Source of the DNA: Tubulanus polymorphus
Taxonomy: Eukaryota; Nemertea; Palaeonemertea; Tubulaniformes; Tubulanidae
Direction of reading: 5' to 3'
Length of the DNA stretch: 64,000 nucleotides
Assembly: GCF_964204645.1 (NCBI RefSeq)
Contig: NC_134025.1
Location: 13,027,001 to 13,091,000 of the forward strand
This document shows positions 26,854-40,650 of this stretch, piece by piece. The notes below the pieces were generated by a model. The model was not told where the DNA came from. It was given only the letters and a program-made list of their open reading frames with translations, and did not search any database. Numbering within the stretch: the first letter of the stretch is position 1; every line of letters starts with the position of its first letter. A program made the translations under genes and the position numbers.

Positions 26854-29800
26854 TTCATAGTAAAATAATATGTGGACATAAATCACCGTTAATAGTGCCT
26901 GGTTATCTAGTGGTATATTCTGTCAGGAATGGTTGTAAATACTGACATATGATTATGCTACCTGACGAGGCATTCATTAATTATTAGTCAATAAGTTGTC
27001 ACACTATCAGGCTAATACGGTTTGATGAACCACAAAATCACTCCAGCCTGTCAGCAAAACTGCTTCACACACATTTTAACTGCCTCCGATAATTTATTGC
27101 TCAGTTGCCTTCTTCATCTTAACCGGCAACGTACCATCATCTACAACGCTGACCAGTTTATAGTATAGGCCCAATCCACAGCACCTTAATATCCATCGAG
27201 GAATACGAGATACATATACATTTTATTTTGCTCTACCAACCATCAACATACATAATTCAATGAAATTAATCCAATACGCAATTAACCTAATTCTCAATTA
27301 ATTATACCTATAATTCAATTTTAGTGGTTTCTACTATCTGATAAATTATGAATCAAACATAAGCTACTCAATTCCTGAATTTAAGCCTATTTACCATAAC
27401 GACCGGGATCGCTTAAAATTCGTGAATCTGAAATTTATTCAAAATTCTGAATAGATTCTGAACTGACTCAGTGACATAGATGTTTGCCATTGGGATTGGT
27501 ATATATTATGTACACATGTACATATGAAAATTGTACTCAAAATGTAATAAATAGGTTTGAATACTAGAGTATTAATTTCTAAAGCAAGTACTTCACCAAG
27601 TTAATATACACAGTCATCAGCCATTTCTACGAGCCTGATCCAGACAACAATGTATTATGCCGGGTAATCGAGGACCCGTGTCTAACCGGTTGAAATTTTG
27701 AAAAGTTACAAGGTGGCCTGTTCAGGAAAAGCATGGCCACTGGAGCAGCTGGAAAAATTGTTTTCTAGGTATAAGGAGATACAAGGTATTAGCATAACAA
27801 TCGAACAATGAAATGTGCGTAATTATACATGTTTGACATTGACGCCAGTCAAGAAATTACGTATTGACTTCAAGTTTTTTCAGTCTAATGCGGACTATGC
27901 GGCTAATCATTTTTCTAGCAGGAATTGAAATTAGACAAGCCCCAATGGAAACATCTTCTATTCAGAACATACTATGACGTAAGAAGACAACATGTCAGAA
28001 ATGAATTGGAATTAAAGGAAAAAACTTTTTTCGTTTAAATGAATAAAACAGGCAGAAAGAATGAATAATGCACCTACTTGTAATAATTTTCCTATCAGAG
28101 CAAGTGTATCCGAATGGCATGTTTTCTGAAATTATACAAAAGTGATTCGGATGATGAGTGTTTGCATGGAAAAAGTGGTAGTATTAAATTTATAGTAGTA
28201 GTTGTTGTAGTAGTTACAGTAATATAACAGTAGTTGTAACAATTGTCACCATTTTGACGATGCCTTAGTATCGAAAAGCGTTCACTTAAGTTTCGTATAA
28301 TCGTAAACAAATTTCAAAAACGGAAACCAATCTCAATTAATGATAATGCAAATTTGAACCTCTCCTTCGACTTTAAAAAATGGAATGTTGTTTCTGAGAT
28401 GGAATATGCAGATAGAATACTCGCACTAGGCCCTTGAAAAAAACGAGAGTAACGAGTTATAAACAGAGTAGAAGACAAAGCGATGGCCATTGGCGCAGCA
28501 AATTCCGTAAAAAACATCAAGAAACAATCGACGACTGAACAGGAAATTTGTTAATTCGTTTTCGTAAAAAGATAGTCATCTGATGACTGCGCAAAGTGTA
28601 CACGCCAAATGATTGCTTCCTTGATCTGAGCTCTAAATGACAGTAGCCTTCCGTTGGCCAAGGTGTGACAGCAGGCACAGTGAAGGATATGCCTTTAACT
28701 ACCGTCTAATGACAGCTGAACTACTTCTGCTGCTGATAATGACGATTGCGACACCGGAGGCGCAGACGACATCCATACCCCGTCTAAACTCTCCAACCAC
28801 CACTCGAATTCAAGCTGCATTAAAAAGATTCTTTAAATATTCAAAACTTATAAGACAGGGATGTGCAGTCTTCATATCTTATACAAAACCTGGATAATGC
28901 CACTCGAGGGTACTGAGCAGTTTCACGCGAGGGTTTGAAAACATAAACACAAGTGACCTGTAAGTGACATAAATTTGGCAGAAGTAGTCGATTTCTTACT
29001 CCTGAATGAGTGTCTTAAAAGCTAGATAAGCCCATATATATTTTAAGATCATGTCATATCAGGAGTCACAGATTATTATTCCCAAGTAAAGATGCATCAC
29101 TGCATCATCAACTTGAAGAGAACTTCATCTTGGTAAAGATAACATTTACGTTGTGACATCCGGCATTTTAGAGAATTCAACTAGCATCTATTGCCCTGGT
29201 TTTGACAAAAATAACTGCATCAATGTACTATACATATTTCAGCAAATTCTTTGGTCTCAAAATAAAAAACCAAACAAAAAAGCCACAGATATTGTACCCA
29301 TACGAATATAAACAACAAGCCATACACATTCTGTCGGCTTACTCATTTCTTCTCAAAATCAAAAACAAAAGAGAAAAAGCCATAGAAATTTTCCATTCGT
29401 GAGATTTTCAATGAAAAGGACATATTGATATTTCTGTCAATGTTTTCATTTGCACAGCATGGTGGGACACAGGACTCATCGGGATTTTCAGTTCAGATAC
29501 AGTGAGAACAGATTCTTGTTGACAGTAGTATGCTCGAGTGAGTAGAGGTTGACCTCTCCTCGCCAACCACATAATAATAACCTGTCAAATGTTTCAGCGT
29601 TGTTGGACTATTCATGAAATGGAGACAGAGAGATTCGCCGCTGAGGATTCATATATTTGCATTTATCTCCCATGAGCAGTGAAGTACTCTTCGCGGGAAG
29701 CTACCGCTACGTAAAACCAACGATTCAGGTATATTCTAGTGGAGGATTTTTAGGGTTCGAAATAAAAGTTGATTTCAAAATAACCCGAACGGCTCACACT

Positions 29801-31822
29801 GAACATAAAGCTGCTAACATTAGATATTCTTATTTAGTTTTTAAGATGATATTTCTATTGCATCAGGTTCCAATTCTGGCAGTTCAAGTCCTACTTTTGG
29901 AATACAGCAGTAAGTTGCCTCTGCAAATGAAAATAAAAAGCAATCCAATCATTTTCATTTAAAAGCCCTCATTTCTGCAGGTTTCCATATGTGAACAAGT
30001 AGAGGGCCCATCTGGCCACTTAATGGAAAATGTGTTCAGATGGTTTTCTAAAATCTGCAACTGTAAATTCATGCACAGCTACATTTTGGGGTAACAATCA
30101 TTGCATCACCTGCCCAATACAACAACTACTTTTCTTGAATGAACTGCAATGATTGAAAAGTCATTTCTTTTGATTTGTAAATCTACTCGATGTTCTTCTT
30201 AGAAATGATCAGCAGAAAAATCAACAACGAATGGCTGATAAAGAAAACGAATCTAGTTTCTATGAATTTTTTCCCATCTAGATTCATCAATCCTAATAAA
30301 CATGAAATCCTGTGTGATAGACAGAAGTCAAGGTATAAATTGGCCAAAGAACCACCCTTTGGTCTAATCGTAACTAGTACTTTTTTGTTACAAATTACAG
30401 TAATAAGAAGCATACATGAAAATATATGAAGATGTATGTGGCTGCATACATCATATCACCAGCTGATTGCAGTGCACAACCACAGTAATTGTATCTTTCT
30501 TATATAAACTATCCGACCAGAAGAGCCTGTTTTTCGTTATTTATCAATCGGCGGCCTCTTTTTACTCACTTGGCCTTTGCCCTCATGTGGAAAAATATTC
30601 TGCGCACTCGCTGTTTTGTGAAATCTTATCCCCTAGACAGCGAGATCCGAAATTACCACATGGATCCAGATAAACATAAGATAATGAAATCAGGTCATAT
30701 CTGCAGCAGTGTATTTTAAGGTTCATTCAAAAGGTGCAAGAAAAAAATTCAAAAAAGTCATAAAATAAAGAAATCCATTGTTTAATCTTTACAAGTCATG
30801 ATCACACAGTTTTTTACCGTGCAATATTTTTCAGACTTTCCAAATGATTCTGATTCAGAAAACAGAAACTGGGAGATTTTCACCCAAGCATCACATATTG
30901 ACTCATATGGCCATCCATCAAGTAGAAAAGTCCTGTCAGAATTTCTCACATCACAAATGAAGGCTTTTACTCTGTGTCAATCAGCTAAATAACTCAAAGC
31001 TGAAACAGTACACAAAATTACTACCTTATGAGAAATTAAAAGAATGAAATTCATCAAAATAGATAGGACAAGTGATTGGAATCATATCAATGATAACAGA
31101 CATGTTACAGATACGACTAAGGGAGCGATAGCTTTTCGCCGAGAAATTCATATATTCTCTAATGATTCATAGGAAGCACAGGCAGAAACAATTGACGCGA
31201 GGACAGAAACCTGTCATAATCTTGGAAGAAAGTTTGGGTACGGATCTCAAGGGGGATAACAGGAATAGAGCTGTCAAATTTTGACGTGTCCCCAACTGTC
31301 CCTCTTAGAGAAAACAACGGCCGGCATTGTTGTACATCAAAGTCCCGCTGTTCAAATATCCACTGATGAAGTTTTTCAATTTAGACGCGAGGCGCCCAGC
31401 GACTTCTACGAACAAATAAAAAATCCTACTAAATTGCGACGACGGATTATATATTTCGACGTAGAAGAGCACCGAATATGCAAATGGGGCTGTACCCTTA
31501 TGCAAATATGGCCAACCCTCTGAATAGAGAGCTGTCAAAATCTGGGTGATGAATCCCGAAATGATAGTCTTCCGGGTAAATGTGTCAAACGAATGCAGTC
31601 AGTCTCATGGCCTTAGCCCTATTTATTGAAATTCAAAGTAGTCGACTTAAATTAGGAGCTTGTCACATTGAGCCCCATTGGGGAACATGAAAACAATAGA
31701 ATGGTCTGTCAATTCAAGCTGCTTACAGGGGTAAGGTGTGACACTGATTTGCTGGTTGAATGGAAATTTCATCCAATTCAATACATCTCCTGACAAATTC
31801 ACATTTATAAATTTCAAAAAGC

Positions 31823-31852
31823 CATTTCTGTATGAGTACATTTCTGTATGAG
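31823..31852. repeat. 14-bp direct repeat with period 16
   Basis: CATTTCTGTATGAG occurs at 31823-31836 and 31839-31852, separated by TA. Confidence 0.95.
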
Positions 31853-32838
31853 CCAATGGTTGAAATTCATAGGATAAGAAAGTCAAAATCGACTAGATTC
31901 GAAATATTTTCATCATTGAATAACTTTTGTTTCTATCTTAACTCACAAACAGTCAATCTCTCTGGCAACATGTCATCTGGAAAAATGAAGACAACATTAC
32001 CATTTATTTCGAACATTCATCTTCTTCAAACTCCGTCAAATTTGACAGCTGACTTAAATCAGGCTTAGAACATTGTAAGAAATTAGTCCCGGCAGATTAA
32101 AAAATTTCCAAATGAACAAGCGTGCGCTGATGTTGACAGAATTCTCGCAATTGAAATCTACCAAAAAGAAATCAAATTATATTTGCTCCACATGAAAACA
32201 TCAACAGAAAAACTCCACCGAAATGAAAAATAGTAATGATGCGTCTTATTGCTTTTCTGAATTGTTGGTGAATTACATATCAAAATCAATGTCTCAATAT
32301 AGTTTTTTTACACTGTAAAACATAAATTCCAAACAATATTTCCATCAAATGTTTGATCGACGATTGCAATTCTGATTTTCTGAATTGTGTTTATTTTCAT
32401 CTTATTCATTTGACTGGATTTGATTTGATTCGGTTTCCCTTACGAAGGTACAGCGGAATTGTTCTTATTTCAACGAAACAATTTAATATGAATTTCATCG
32501 GTTCAATAGTATAAATGTCTGCATATTGAACCACCACCTCAAGCCTCTCCCTAAGCAGGAATTGAATTTGTTCGTTATATATTTTTATGAGAAATGTATC
32601 GGGTTGCCTATGGAATCTATAATCGACGGTTAAGGAGTGATTAAGTGATTTATCAGCGCTTATAGTATGTGACCACATTTCTACCAAACATCTCTTTCCA
32701 GGTGTCCGTCGCGAACAACGGCGACGGCGTCGGCAGCAACTAAAGCACTAAAAGTCTGGATAAATTAGATTTGGATATTAATATGCATAAAAACAAGTGA
32801 AAATGAAATCAATGGCTTTAGCTATCGATCTCGCAGTA

Positions 32839-32856
32839 TTGTCACCATGGTGACAA
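32839..32856. promoter_or_regulatory. Perfect 18-bp palindrome of RFX X-box type
   Basis: TTGTCACCATGGTGACAA is its own reverse complement and fits GTNRCC-AT-GGYNAC. It also contains two overlapping TGTCA/TGACA half-sites, so a TALE factor is an alternative reader. Confidence 0.55.
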
Positions 32857-35791
32857 GTACTGTATTTCTCCTGTGAAATAAGCTTTACTCTGTTTAATGA
32901 CTATAAAACGAAAAGACTGGTCAAACCTAACGCTTTTTTAATGATTCGGATAATGTATGCGCTGCCCTAAAATTCCCGGAATTGAGGGCTTCGAATTTTT
33001 TATTGTTTCCATATTCCCACCTTGTTCCTTTTTTTTCCCACTTGCGGATGACCTTTTTTTCTTATATTTTCGACAATTCCTTACTTGCATACATTTCCCG
33101 ATGGCTAATGTATGGATTTCTTGGAATGAAATTGAATTGAATTCAAAATGTTGTGACACCATGCTGCGTACTTCATCATCATGGAGAGATCTTCTGGGCC
33201 TCCATAATTCACAGCTAATTGTTTCGCATATCTGGGTTGGTCTGCCCATAATCCAATGAAAATAGGCCTAAAAGAACAGCTTATCTCAAATTTCATTTTT
33301 GAAAAGTAATTGCAATTGATTAATTCATATGTTTCATTCAAATATGTAAATATCGAGAATAAAGCTGATTGCATTAAAATGAAATAATCCAAATTCAACA
33401 TGCGTCCTACATGATCGGAATCATAAATTCAAATTGCAGGTTATATTATAGATACATATTCTAATCTTAGTCATTGGTGATATCAACAATTTTTCCATCA
33501 AACCTCCAAGTACTCATCGATAAAAGAACTCTCAGCGGGCGCAAGAAACCGCGGTTGGAAACAATTTTATTTTCTATATTAAGGGATGGATCGTCCATAT
33601 AAGGCCATAAATAACCAGCGTGTACAGCTGTCTAGATGAGATCAGTCGAACTATGCGGTGCTGCAACCCTCAATAACTTCGAATGGACATTTTATGCTGC
33701 TGCATTTGACAGCCGGGTAAAGATGAATTGCAAAATGGTGCAGATGCTTAAGACAAAAATACACATAGCGACGAAACTACTAAAACAGACCTTCGCTCGA
33801 TTAAGAAAAAATGGTACCGGTTATCAATCCAACATCAATCCAACAAATCGCAACAATTCCCATTTTTCCAATTTTGAAAGCATATCTGCTGTTCACATCG
33901 TGTCACCAGCAGTGATACTTAATTCCTCCCTATTTATTGGCTGTCCATGTAATTAAATTATATTTTGTACTAATGAATAGATGGATTTGAATTATATGAA
34001 TATATTTGTCATAATATATCAAATATCCCCCATCCGGGACATTCGCTATAATTGCCTAAATATGTTGAAATGTGAAATCTTCTTAGCGTCATTTCAATTA
34101 TCCTCTAAATTCAATTTGACAATATAATTCATTGCCTTAATTCAGTATGAATAGTGTACCGTTTATCAGATCCAGAAGAAAACAAACGCTGCATATTTTC
34201 TCCAGGTTCGACTAGTTTTTCGATTACCACAACTGCAAAACGTTGCCTCAACTGGATTCAATTCATTCAATGATCATAGATTCGACTTTGATCCAATTCG
34301 TTTGAACTGCCGATCACCAGATTGAATGAAAACACGCCCAACATTCAATGCAATTCGAACCACGCGTGTTATGAATCGAAACAGACGTTATTTAATAGTT
34401 TATAAAACTACCACCAGACGTCCTCACCGGCAGCTGAGACGGCTTTCTGTCGGCATCAAAGATTCATAGAATAACTGAATTACAAAAGATATCAAACTAA
34501 ATTTCTTCGTGGCTTTATTGTTTTCGTGTTGACAAAGACCCGCTTGTAGTATAATACAATAAAGATCCGTACACAACCTTAGCCGGGAAGAATTTTTTCT
34601 CGAGCCAACTTTTCGGTCAGACTATAGACGGAGACGAATCAATAACATTACAAAACATACCGCAAACCCAGAGTTCTAAGAAAACAAAACTGTTACTGAC
34701 CTTTAAACTTGACTAAAGTTTGGAAATTCGTAAATGGCAAATATTTGAATTTAATTTGTAATCGAGCCTTATTTGATCAGTTGTAGATCTAAAATAAGCC
34801 GACAATGAAAACGTGCATCGTCAGGTTACCAAACAATGATCGTACACGAATTATGATTGTAAATAAAAAAAAACTCACCATGACGTCTGACTGACTAACA
34901 TAATAGTAATATGGCGATCAACATTTTGTACCCAGCAGGCACATTCAGGTTTGAATAGAAAATGATTGGTCTCTTAAGAACTAGAAAAACCCAGTACTTA
35001 TAAAGGACATGAAAATAAAAAATAGTTGATAAAATTACATTTCACTATATTCAACAGCGCTACGTTTACAGTCCGCTTTTAAAACCACCAGACAAAAATT
35101 TGAGATAAATTCAGTCTTGTCATGTTTGTTCCCCTTTTTTATCCCAAATCGGTAGAATACTTATAGGTCAACGAACTAGTAACTCACGTTTGAGATAGTG
35201 GCTTTGGAATAAACGATAACACTTTTTTTTCACCGCACCAGTCGGCAACATGTTTTGGCAGCCCACGTTAACCTTTCACCTTCCCTATACAAAAGCTAAA
35301 TGTCTCCAATATTCAAATAACAACATATTGCTCTTTTTTATACAAAGTTATCCTCATACAACATATTGTATATCAACGCGCACATAAATGAGTGAAAAAA
35401 TGTCTGCGCAAGCAAAATGTAGTCGGTGAATAGGATATTTTGTAGATACATTTTTTTTCTTAACTTCATTATGCGACCAAAAACGTGCGTGTTCTGTTCT
35501 GTTTGAGCATGTAGCTTTAAATAACAACATATTGAGAATCTTCTCAGTCGATTAAAGCAAAAATTTGAATATTTGAAATAATCAAGCTAACAATAAATAG
35601 CATATGGATCCAGTTTCCTAGTTAAGAGTTTGAAAACAGGCAAGGCCTTCTTCTAAAATCGAGCAAAATTTTGTCACAGCTCTGATTTCAGAAATTAGGG
35701 TTTATTTCATGTATCAAAATTTCAAAATTATCTCTAACACACTTTTTACGCTATTCTCAACTGTTTTCGCAAAAGACATTGATCAATTTTC

Positions 35792-35795
<4 letters not shown>

Positions 35796-35865
<70 letters not shown>
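35796..35865. repeat. (AT)35 dinucleotide microsatellite
   Basis: An uninterrupted AT run of 70 bp in the 20-kb intron. The 111-codon frame across it is spurious. Confidence 0.98.
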
Positions 35866-35867
<2 letters not shown>

Positions 35868-36534
35868 TACAATCAGTCATTATTGATGAAGGTTTCCTCA
35901 GTTCCTCCTAGATTCATGGTTAATCCAGACTATAGGCCGTTAAGATTTTTATTTATTGTACGAATATACACGCAAAGCCATCTTAATTTCCTTCCTCAAC
36001 TCATTACAACACTCATTAAAGTGTGGCGACTTTGTATAATCTGATTATGAATCAACGGCACAACAAAAGTAAATTTCACTGGTAATAAATGCAAAGCCGG
36101 TGTTATTGCCTGTAACGGGGCATTTTCCCTACACCGGATGACTAAAAGTGTGTGATAGCAGATACATGATGGGCCTGCCACAGAGGCTGCCTTGACACAG
36201 AAAATAGTTTACACAACTTTTCCAATCTGATAAGAAATGTTTGCGATCTAAAATCAAAAAATAATCTCTCATCACCGAAAAACTTCATATTGCCGGTAAT
36301 AAGACAATGGAAACCGTATATTGAAGCTTCTTGATCCATTTCAAAATTATGAGAAAAAGAAGTGAAGAATTGCTTTTCACAATAGCCGAAGAACTGCCTT
36401 TTTCAACTAAATGACACCTTAACAAAATAATTTTTCACTCACGCACGCATACAGGCATCTATAATAAATCGAGCTAGAATGAAAGTCGCTATTTTATCGG
36501 ATATCGTATAAATAAATGTAGCTGCGTAGCGGAG

Positions 36535-36564
36535 CTGTCACTGGGCTCGTGGTATAAGTGACAG
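36535..36564. promoter_or_regulatory. Inverted pair of TGACAG (MEIS) sites
   Basis: CTGTCACT (36535-36542) and AGTGACAG (36557-36564) are exact 8-bp inverted repeats separated by 14 bp. Confidence 0.45.
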
Positions 36565-39500
36565 GACTGGTGTAAAAGCTGACGTATGGAGTGGTAAATA
36601 ATTTATCCATTATCTTGTTTTCGCCTATTGTTATCGATCAGGTGAGTTTACTGGCGTAGTTTTCATTCATAAATCAGAGACTCTCAAAAACGAGTGCGAG
36701 CGCAATACAGACTGAGCCCACAAACAACAACGAAATCATTAAGCATTCCCCAGTTAGACATTATCTTAAATCTAATAATTTCGATTACCCCGATCAGTGG
36801 AGGTGTGCGTATGTATGTATTTCATAATAAAACGTGTGATCGGACCGTCACACATTTGTAAAAAACCCATACACGTTCAAAAAGCCTGAAGATGTGTTCC
36901 CATATCATTCGTTCTTTCTCCCTCTACCTCTTCTATGACTCATAGGCTCTCTCTACGAACACACCGGTAATCTGTTTGCTAACATTTTCGCCAACTTAGT
37001 AAATTTCGAGTCAAACTAGCGTATCAATGAAGATTTACCGAGAAAGATCCATCCCAAACAGAAAAAGCGTTTGGTCAAATTTCAGCTCAAAAAGACTGAA
37101 TAATGCTTCAATCAAAAATGATCGTCACAAATTCACCAAAAGCCAAAATTAACCAATCAGACATGTGTGCACACTTCATGTAACATTGGAAAAATATCGG
37201 CGCGCGCGCGATATACTACGCATATAACTAGCGCAAAACGTTATTGTACAATATCTACCCGGTGCGCTTTGTCAATCATGGTTACGGATATCAAAAAATC
37301 ATACTCCGCTCATAAATTAGAACCGGAAATTTCATGAGGGGATATTGCCGATGACAATAAGAGTCGATCTGACCCCACACTGCGAGCGTCGATAAATCAT
37401 AACCAATAATTCACTTTTTGATAACCACGATTTAATTTCGCCCTCGATATACGACTACGCAGGCGACGAAAATGATGCCGATGGATGGAAAACGCCATCT
37501 TCAAGTGTTCGGTCGAGAAAGTTGAATCGTGCGCGGAGAGGCAACTTTTATTACTCATGTCCACGATATTAACACACACGCCGCAGAAATGAGAAACGAG
37601 AAGAGACTTTCTTATCTGAAAGCTCGTTCCCAAGAGTTTCAATATTATGACTTCTTTGAAGTGTCAGCCGGGCGATATTCTACCGCCTGAATATATCAAC
37701 AGATAATAAGTTGACCATCGGTTTAAAAAAAAGAGTTATGATCCGCTGAGTTACGAGATATCATGATTTCATAGCTGCCAATCACAATTTTACACCTTCA
37801 CTACGTGTCAGTTTCTTTCAATGAAAGGATGAGTTGATATCTGACATTAGTGATTGGCATTAAGATTTATGATGCCGTTGGTCTAATCTGTAATTACCAA
37901 CCATAATCATATGCTTAGCCAACAAGAAGTATTACATATTTCAGTCATGTATTTATAGCGTTCTGGTAATAATTATATACGTAGCGCCATCAATACAAAC
38001 TAGAAGAGGAGACACAGAGAGGAAAAGCTCAGGGTATTTGGATTTCGCTGACCGCAAACGTAGATGATGAGAAACTTGCTGGTACATGGATGTCCAATTT
38101 GCCTTTTTCTTCTCATGCTTTATTGTACACATGAAAGCGATACCTACGCCATTAAATGCGGGTTTCATGAGCATTCAATTTCCTTTGGAAAATATATAAA
38201 CTTAAAGATGCATAATGCAAACCAATGGTTATCAACTCCATTAAACAAACCAGCTGAAACAACATGTAACTAAATCAATGGTGAGCTTTGCTTTTCAATT
38301 TGGAGCTCTTAAAATTTGTATCAGGTCTGCAACTCAGCCAAGTGTAGAAAATGCAATAAATGTTCTTTCCATTGTATCCATCTGCTCTGCAAACCAAAAA
38401 TCAATTCTGCTATGATACAATGAATCACCAGTTATTGTTTAGACTAATTTAATTATTGATAAAAGCTCTAAGTAGCGCAGGTATGCTAGTTTATAGCTTG
38501 AGAGCTGGGGCTCCGCACGGGAAAGCTCGGCTTCTTCGAGTGCCTCTTGAAAAGCGATGCAATCTGTTACCTGATAACGGTTTTAGTTTTTGGGGTAGAC
38601 AAAGGCCACCCATGGACATAATTGAGAGAATATCGAGTCTCGCTTACCTTAATAACTCGGTAGCACAAAATTCCAAATTTGGGAAAAACCAATTTCCTCC
38701 TCAAAATCAAGGACTGACCTACATCCGAGCTCAACTTCTCATCAATTACGCAAATGAGATATGTTGCACTTTGACATGAATTGAGTGAAGCAATGCTCAA
38801 TAAAAGCATATATCATTCACGGTGACGAATAGACAAATAAACGCTACACACTACGGCTGGATCCCCTATAAAATCTAATGGCTAAACGACCACAAAAAGG
38901 CCTGCTTCATGCAGTTCGTAATAACCGATGGGAATCACTCAAATTGTCAACTCCCTGACCTGCTATAACAAGTTTCCTAAATGGCCGACTTGACAGATTG
39001 AAAAATATTGCTTCTTTTCATCAAAGGGCTATAACAGTACCTATTAACAGGGAAACATGCCACTTCAGCCCAACACACTACAGATGGCTTGGAAATCAGG
39101 CTTTATATCCATTGAGACATTCATTTCTGGAAGCAACGAGACCCTCATGACCCATTCTTGATAATTACCTATTATAGAGGTCCTGCGATCCTGGCCATTT
39201 CTTACTATCAAATCAACCACTAGTCCGATGAAAACATACTGCTGATACTAACTGATAGGCAATGTCGATCATAACCAATCTTGGTGAAGCAATTTTGCCA
39301 ATACTGTATGCATTCAACCTTAGTTTGGAACTTATCTACACATTCCTGAATTTCAATATGCTTCCAGTAAAGCTTGATGTTTAAATGCCTTACAACCATC
39401 CTCCTTCAAATCAATTCCATATGATTAAATCCATGTAAAACTGTGTAATGGATTTCTTTTCTAAAGTCGAATCAAACCGAGCTTACCATCTGTGATGCAA

Positions 39501-39580
39501 TACAAGGGCAATATTAAGTCAACAGTTTTGTCGATTTCCTTAATTTCAATATGAAAGTTTTGATGAAATGTAACTGATTA

Positions 39581-39682
39581 AGGGAGCATCTCAAAATACC
39601 AACACTTCATCTCATGTGAATAACGCTCTAGTACTTCATGACCTCCTAAATAATGAAGCAATGATATTTTGAGATGGCCCCT
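39581..39682. mobile_element. Short foldback/MITE-like element, 102 bp
   Basis: Two arms of about 30 bp (39581-39610 and 39652-39682) are imperfect inverted repeats sharing the block CATCTCAAAATA and ending in CTTCAT, with outer ends AGGGAGC and AGGGGCC. A 41-bp spacer separates them. The transcript could fold into a long hairpin. No clear target-site duplication is visible. Confidence 0.55.
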
Positions 39683-40269
39683 AAACTTGGTGGCTTATTA
39701 GGCAGATTTTATGACAGGTTTTAATTGACCATTTTCCAGTTTAGGGATAGCAATTCAGGACTCTCTACTGGCCATCTACCAGGTTTACAGATTTTGCTAT
39801 TCCGGAATAGGTAGATCATATACTGGTTGAAATGAACATGTCAGAGGAGTTATTCCAGAATTGGTAGAGACCGATCGAACTTTGCCAAGATGTCATTTTC
39901 CGTGGAAAGTTTAAAACACCACATTAGGCTTGCTTGTGAAGAGGATCAGGAACAAGGAAAAACAGCAAGACTCGTCAAATAGGCATGTTATTGATATATG
40001 TAGTATAGGACTGAGGATGTCATTGTACATACACATGTACTTTGGTACGAAGAAGTGGGAGCCAACACCAATCAATATATGTCATATGATGAGACAATGT
40101 GTAGCAATGTGATTGGTATACAGTGGCACCCAGGCTCACCAGATTATACGATCTCTAATATAATTACTGCTGATCAGGTGAAAATCCTATTATCAGCCAT
40201 GTAGCAGTCTGCCGAGCTCCTTGTGTAAATAATATAGTAATCTTGTTCTAATGCCACTAAATGTGTTCA

Positions 40270-40650
40270 TTAGCCCCTAAGACCTGGCACGGCACTGAAC
40301 GATGTGTCTCCACGTGTGTAATAATGCGCCATATCGTACGCCGTTTGTATCCCGTCGTAAAAATAACAGAAATTGGATTTATAATCTTTCAGCAAGGAAT
40401 CGTGTAATATTTGCTGTTCAGATTTGTAATGCCGAATGTCTGTAGTAGCTATAAGCCTTCTCCTCAATTCCTCATAACTACTAAGCCCAAGAACCAAGTC
40501 AATATAAGCGGATGGGTGTGGCAATAGCTTGTTATCGGCGGATCTTGAAATTGATATCCTCGTGCGTTGATTTCTTCTTTCAGCCAATGATGGAAAACGA
40601 ATCACGAGAATGGACATTGGACATCGCAACACAGTTATCTTAAAAATCAA
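40270..40650 (-). other. Unidentified 126-codon open frame, faint GT31 glycosyltransferase resemblance
   Basis: The frame opens after a TAG, begins with TTG (first ATG is codon 12) and ends at TAA. Its length is within chance expectation, but its composition is less A+T-driven than neighbouring frames, with many Arg, Glu and Asp. Residues 12-35 (SILVIRFPSLAERRNQRTR) weakly recall the RxxIRxTW start of beta-1,3-galactosyltransferase domains, and a later stretch (VLGLSSYEELRRR, then ILHDSLLKDYKSNF) recalls the LG, DI and DxYxNLT segment. The IRxTW, NLT and DxD motifs are not intact, so this could be an eroded retrocopy, one exon of a nested gene, or chance. It lies inside a Meis intron on the same strand. 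Confidence 0.15.

Noticed and set aside
34352-34363. Minus-strand GGTTCGAATT, resembling a tRNA B-box
   Set aside because: The T-arm stem does not pair and no cloverleaf or A-box is present.
35709-36044. 111-codon open frame rich in Ile-Tyr
   Set aside because: Produced by the (AT)35 microsatellite.
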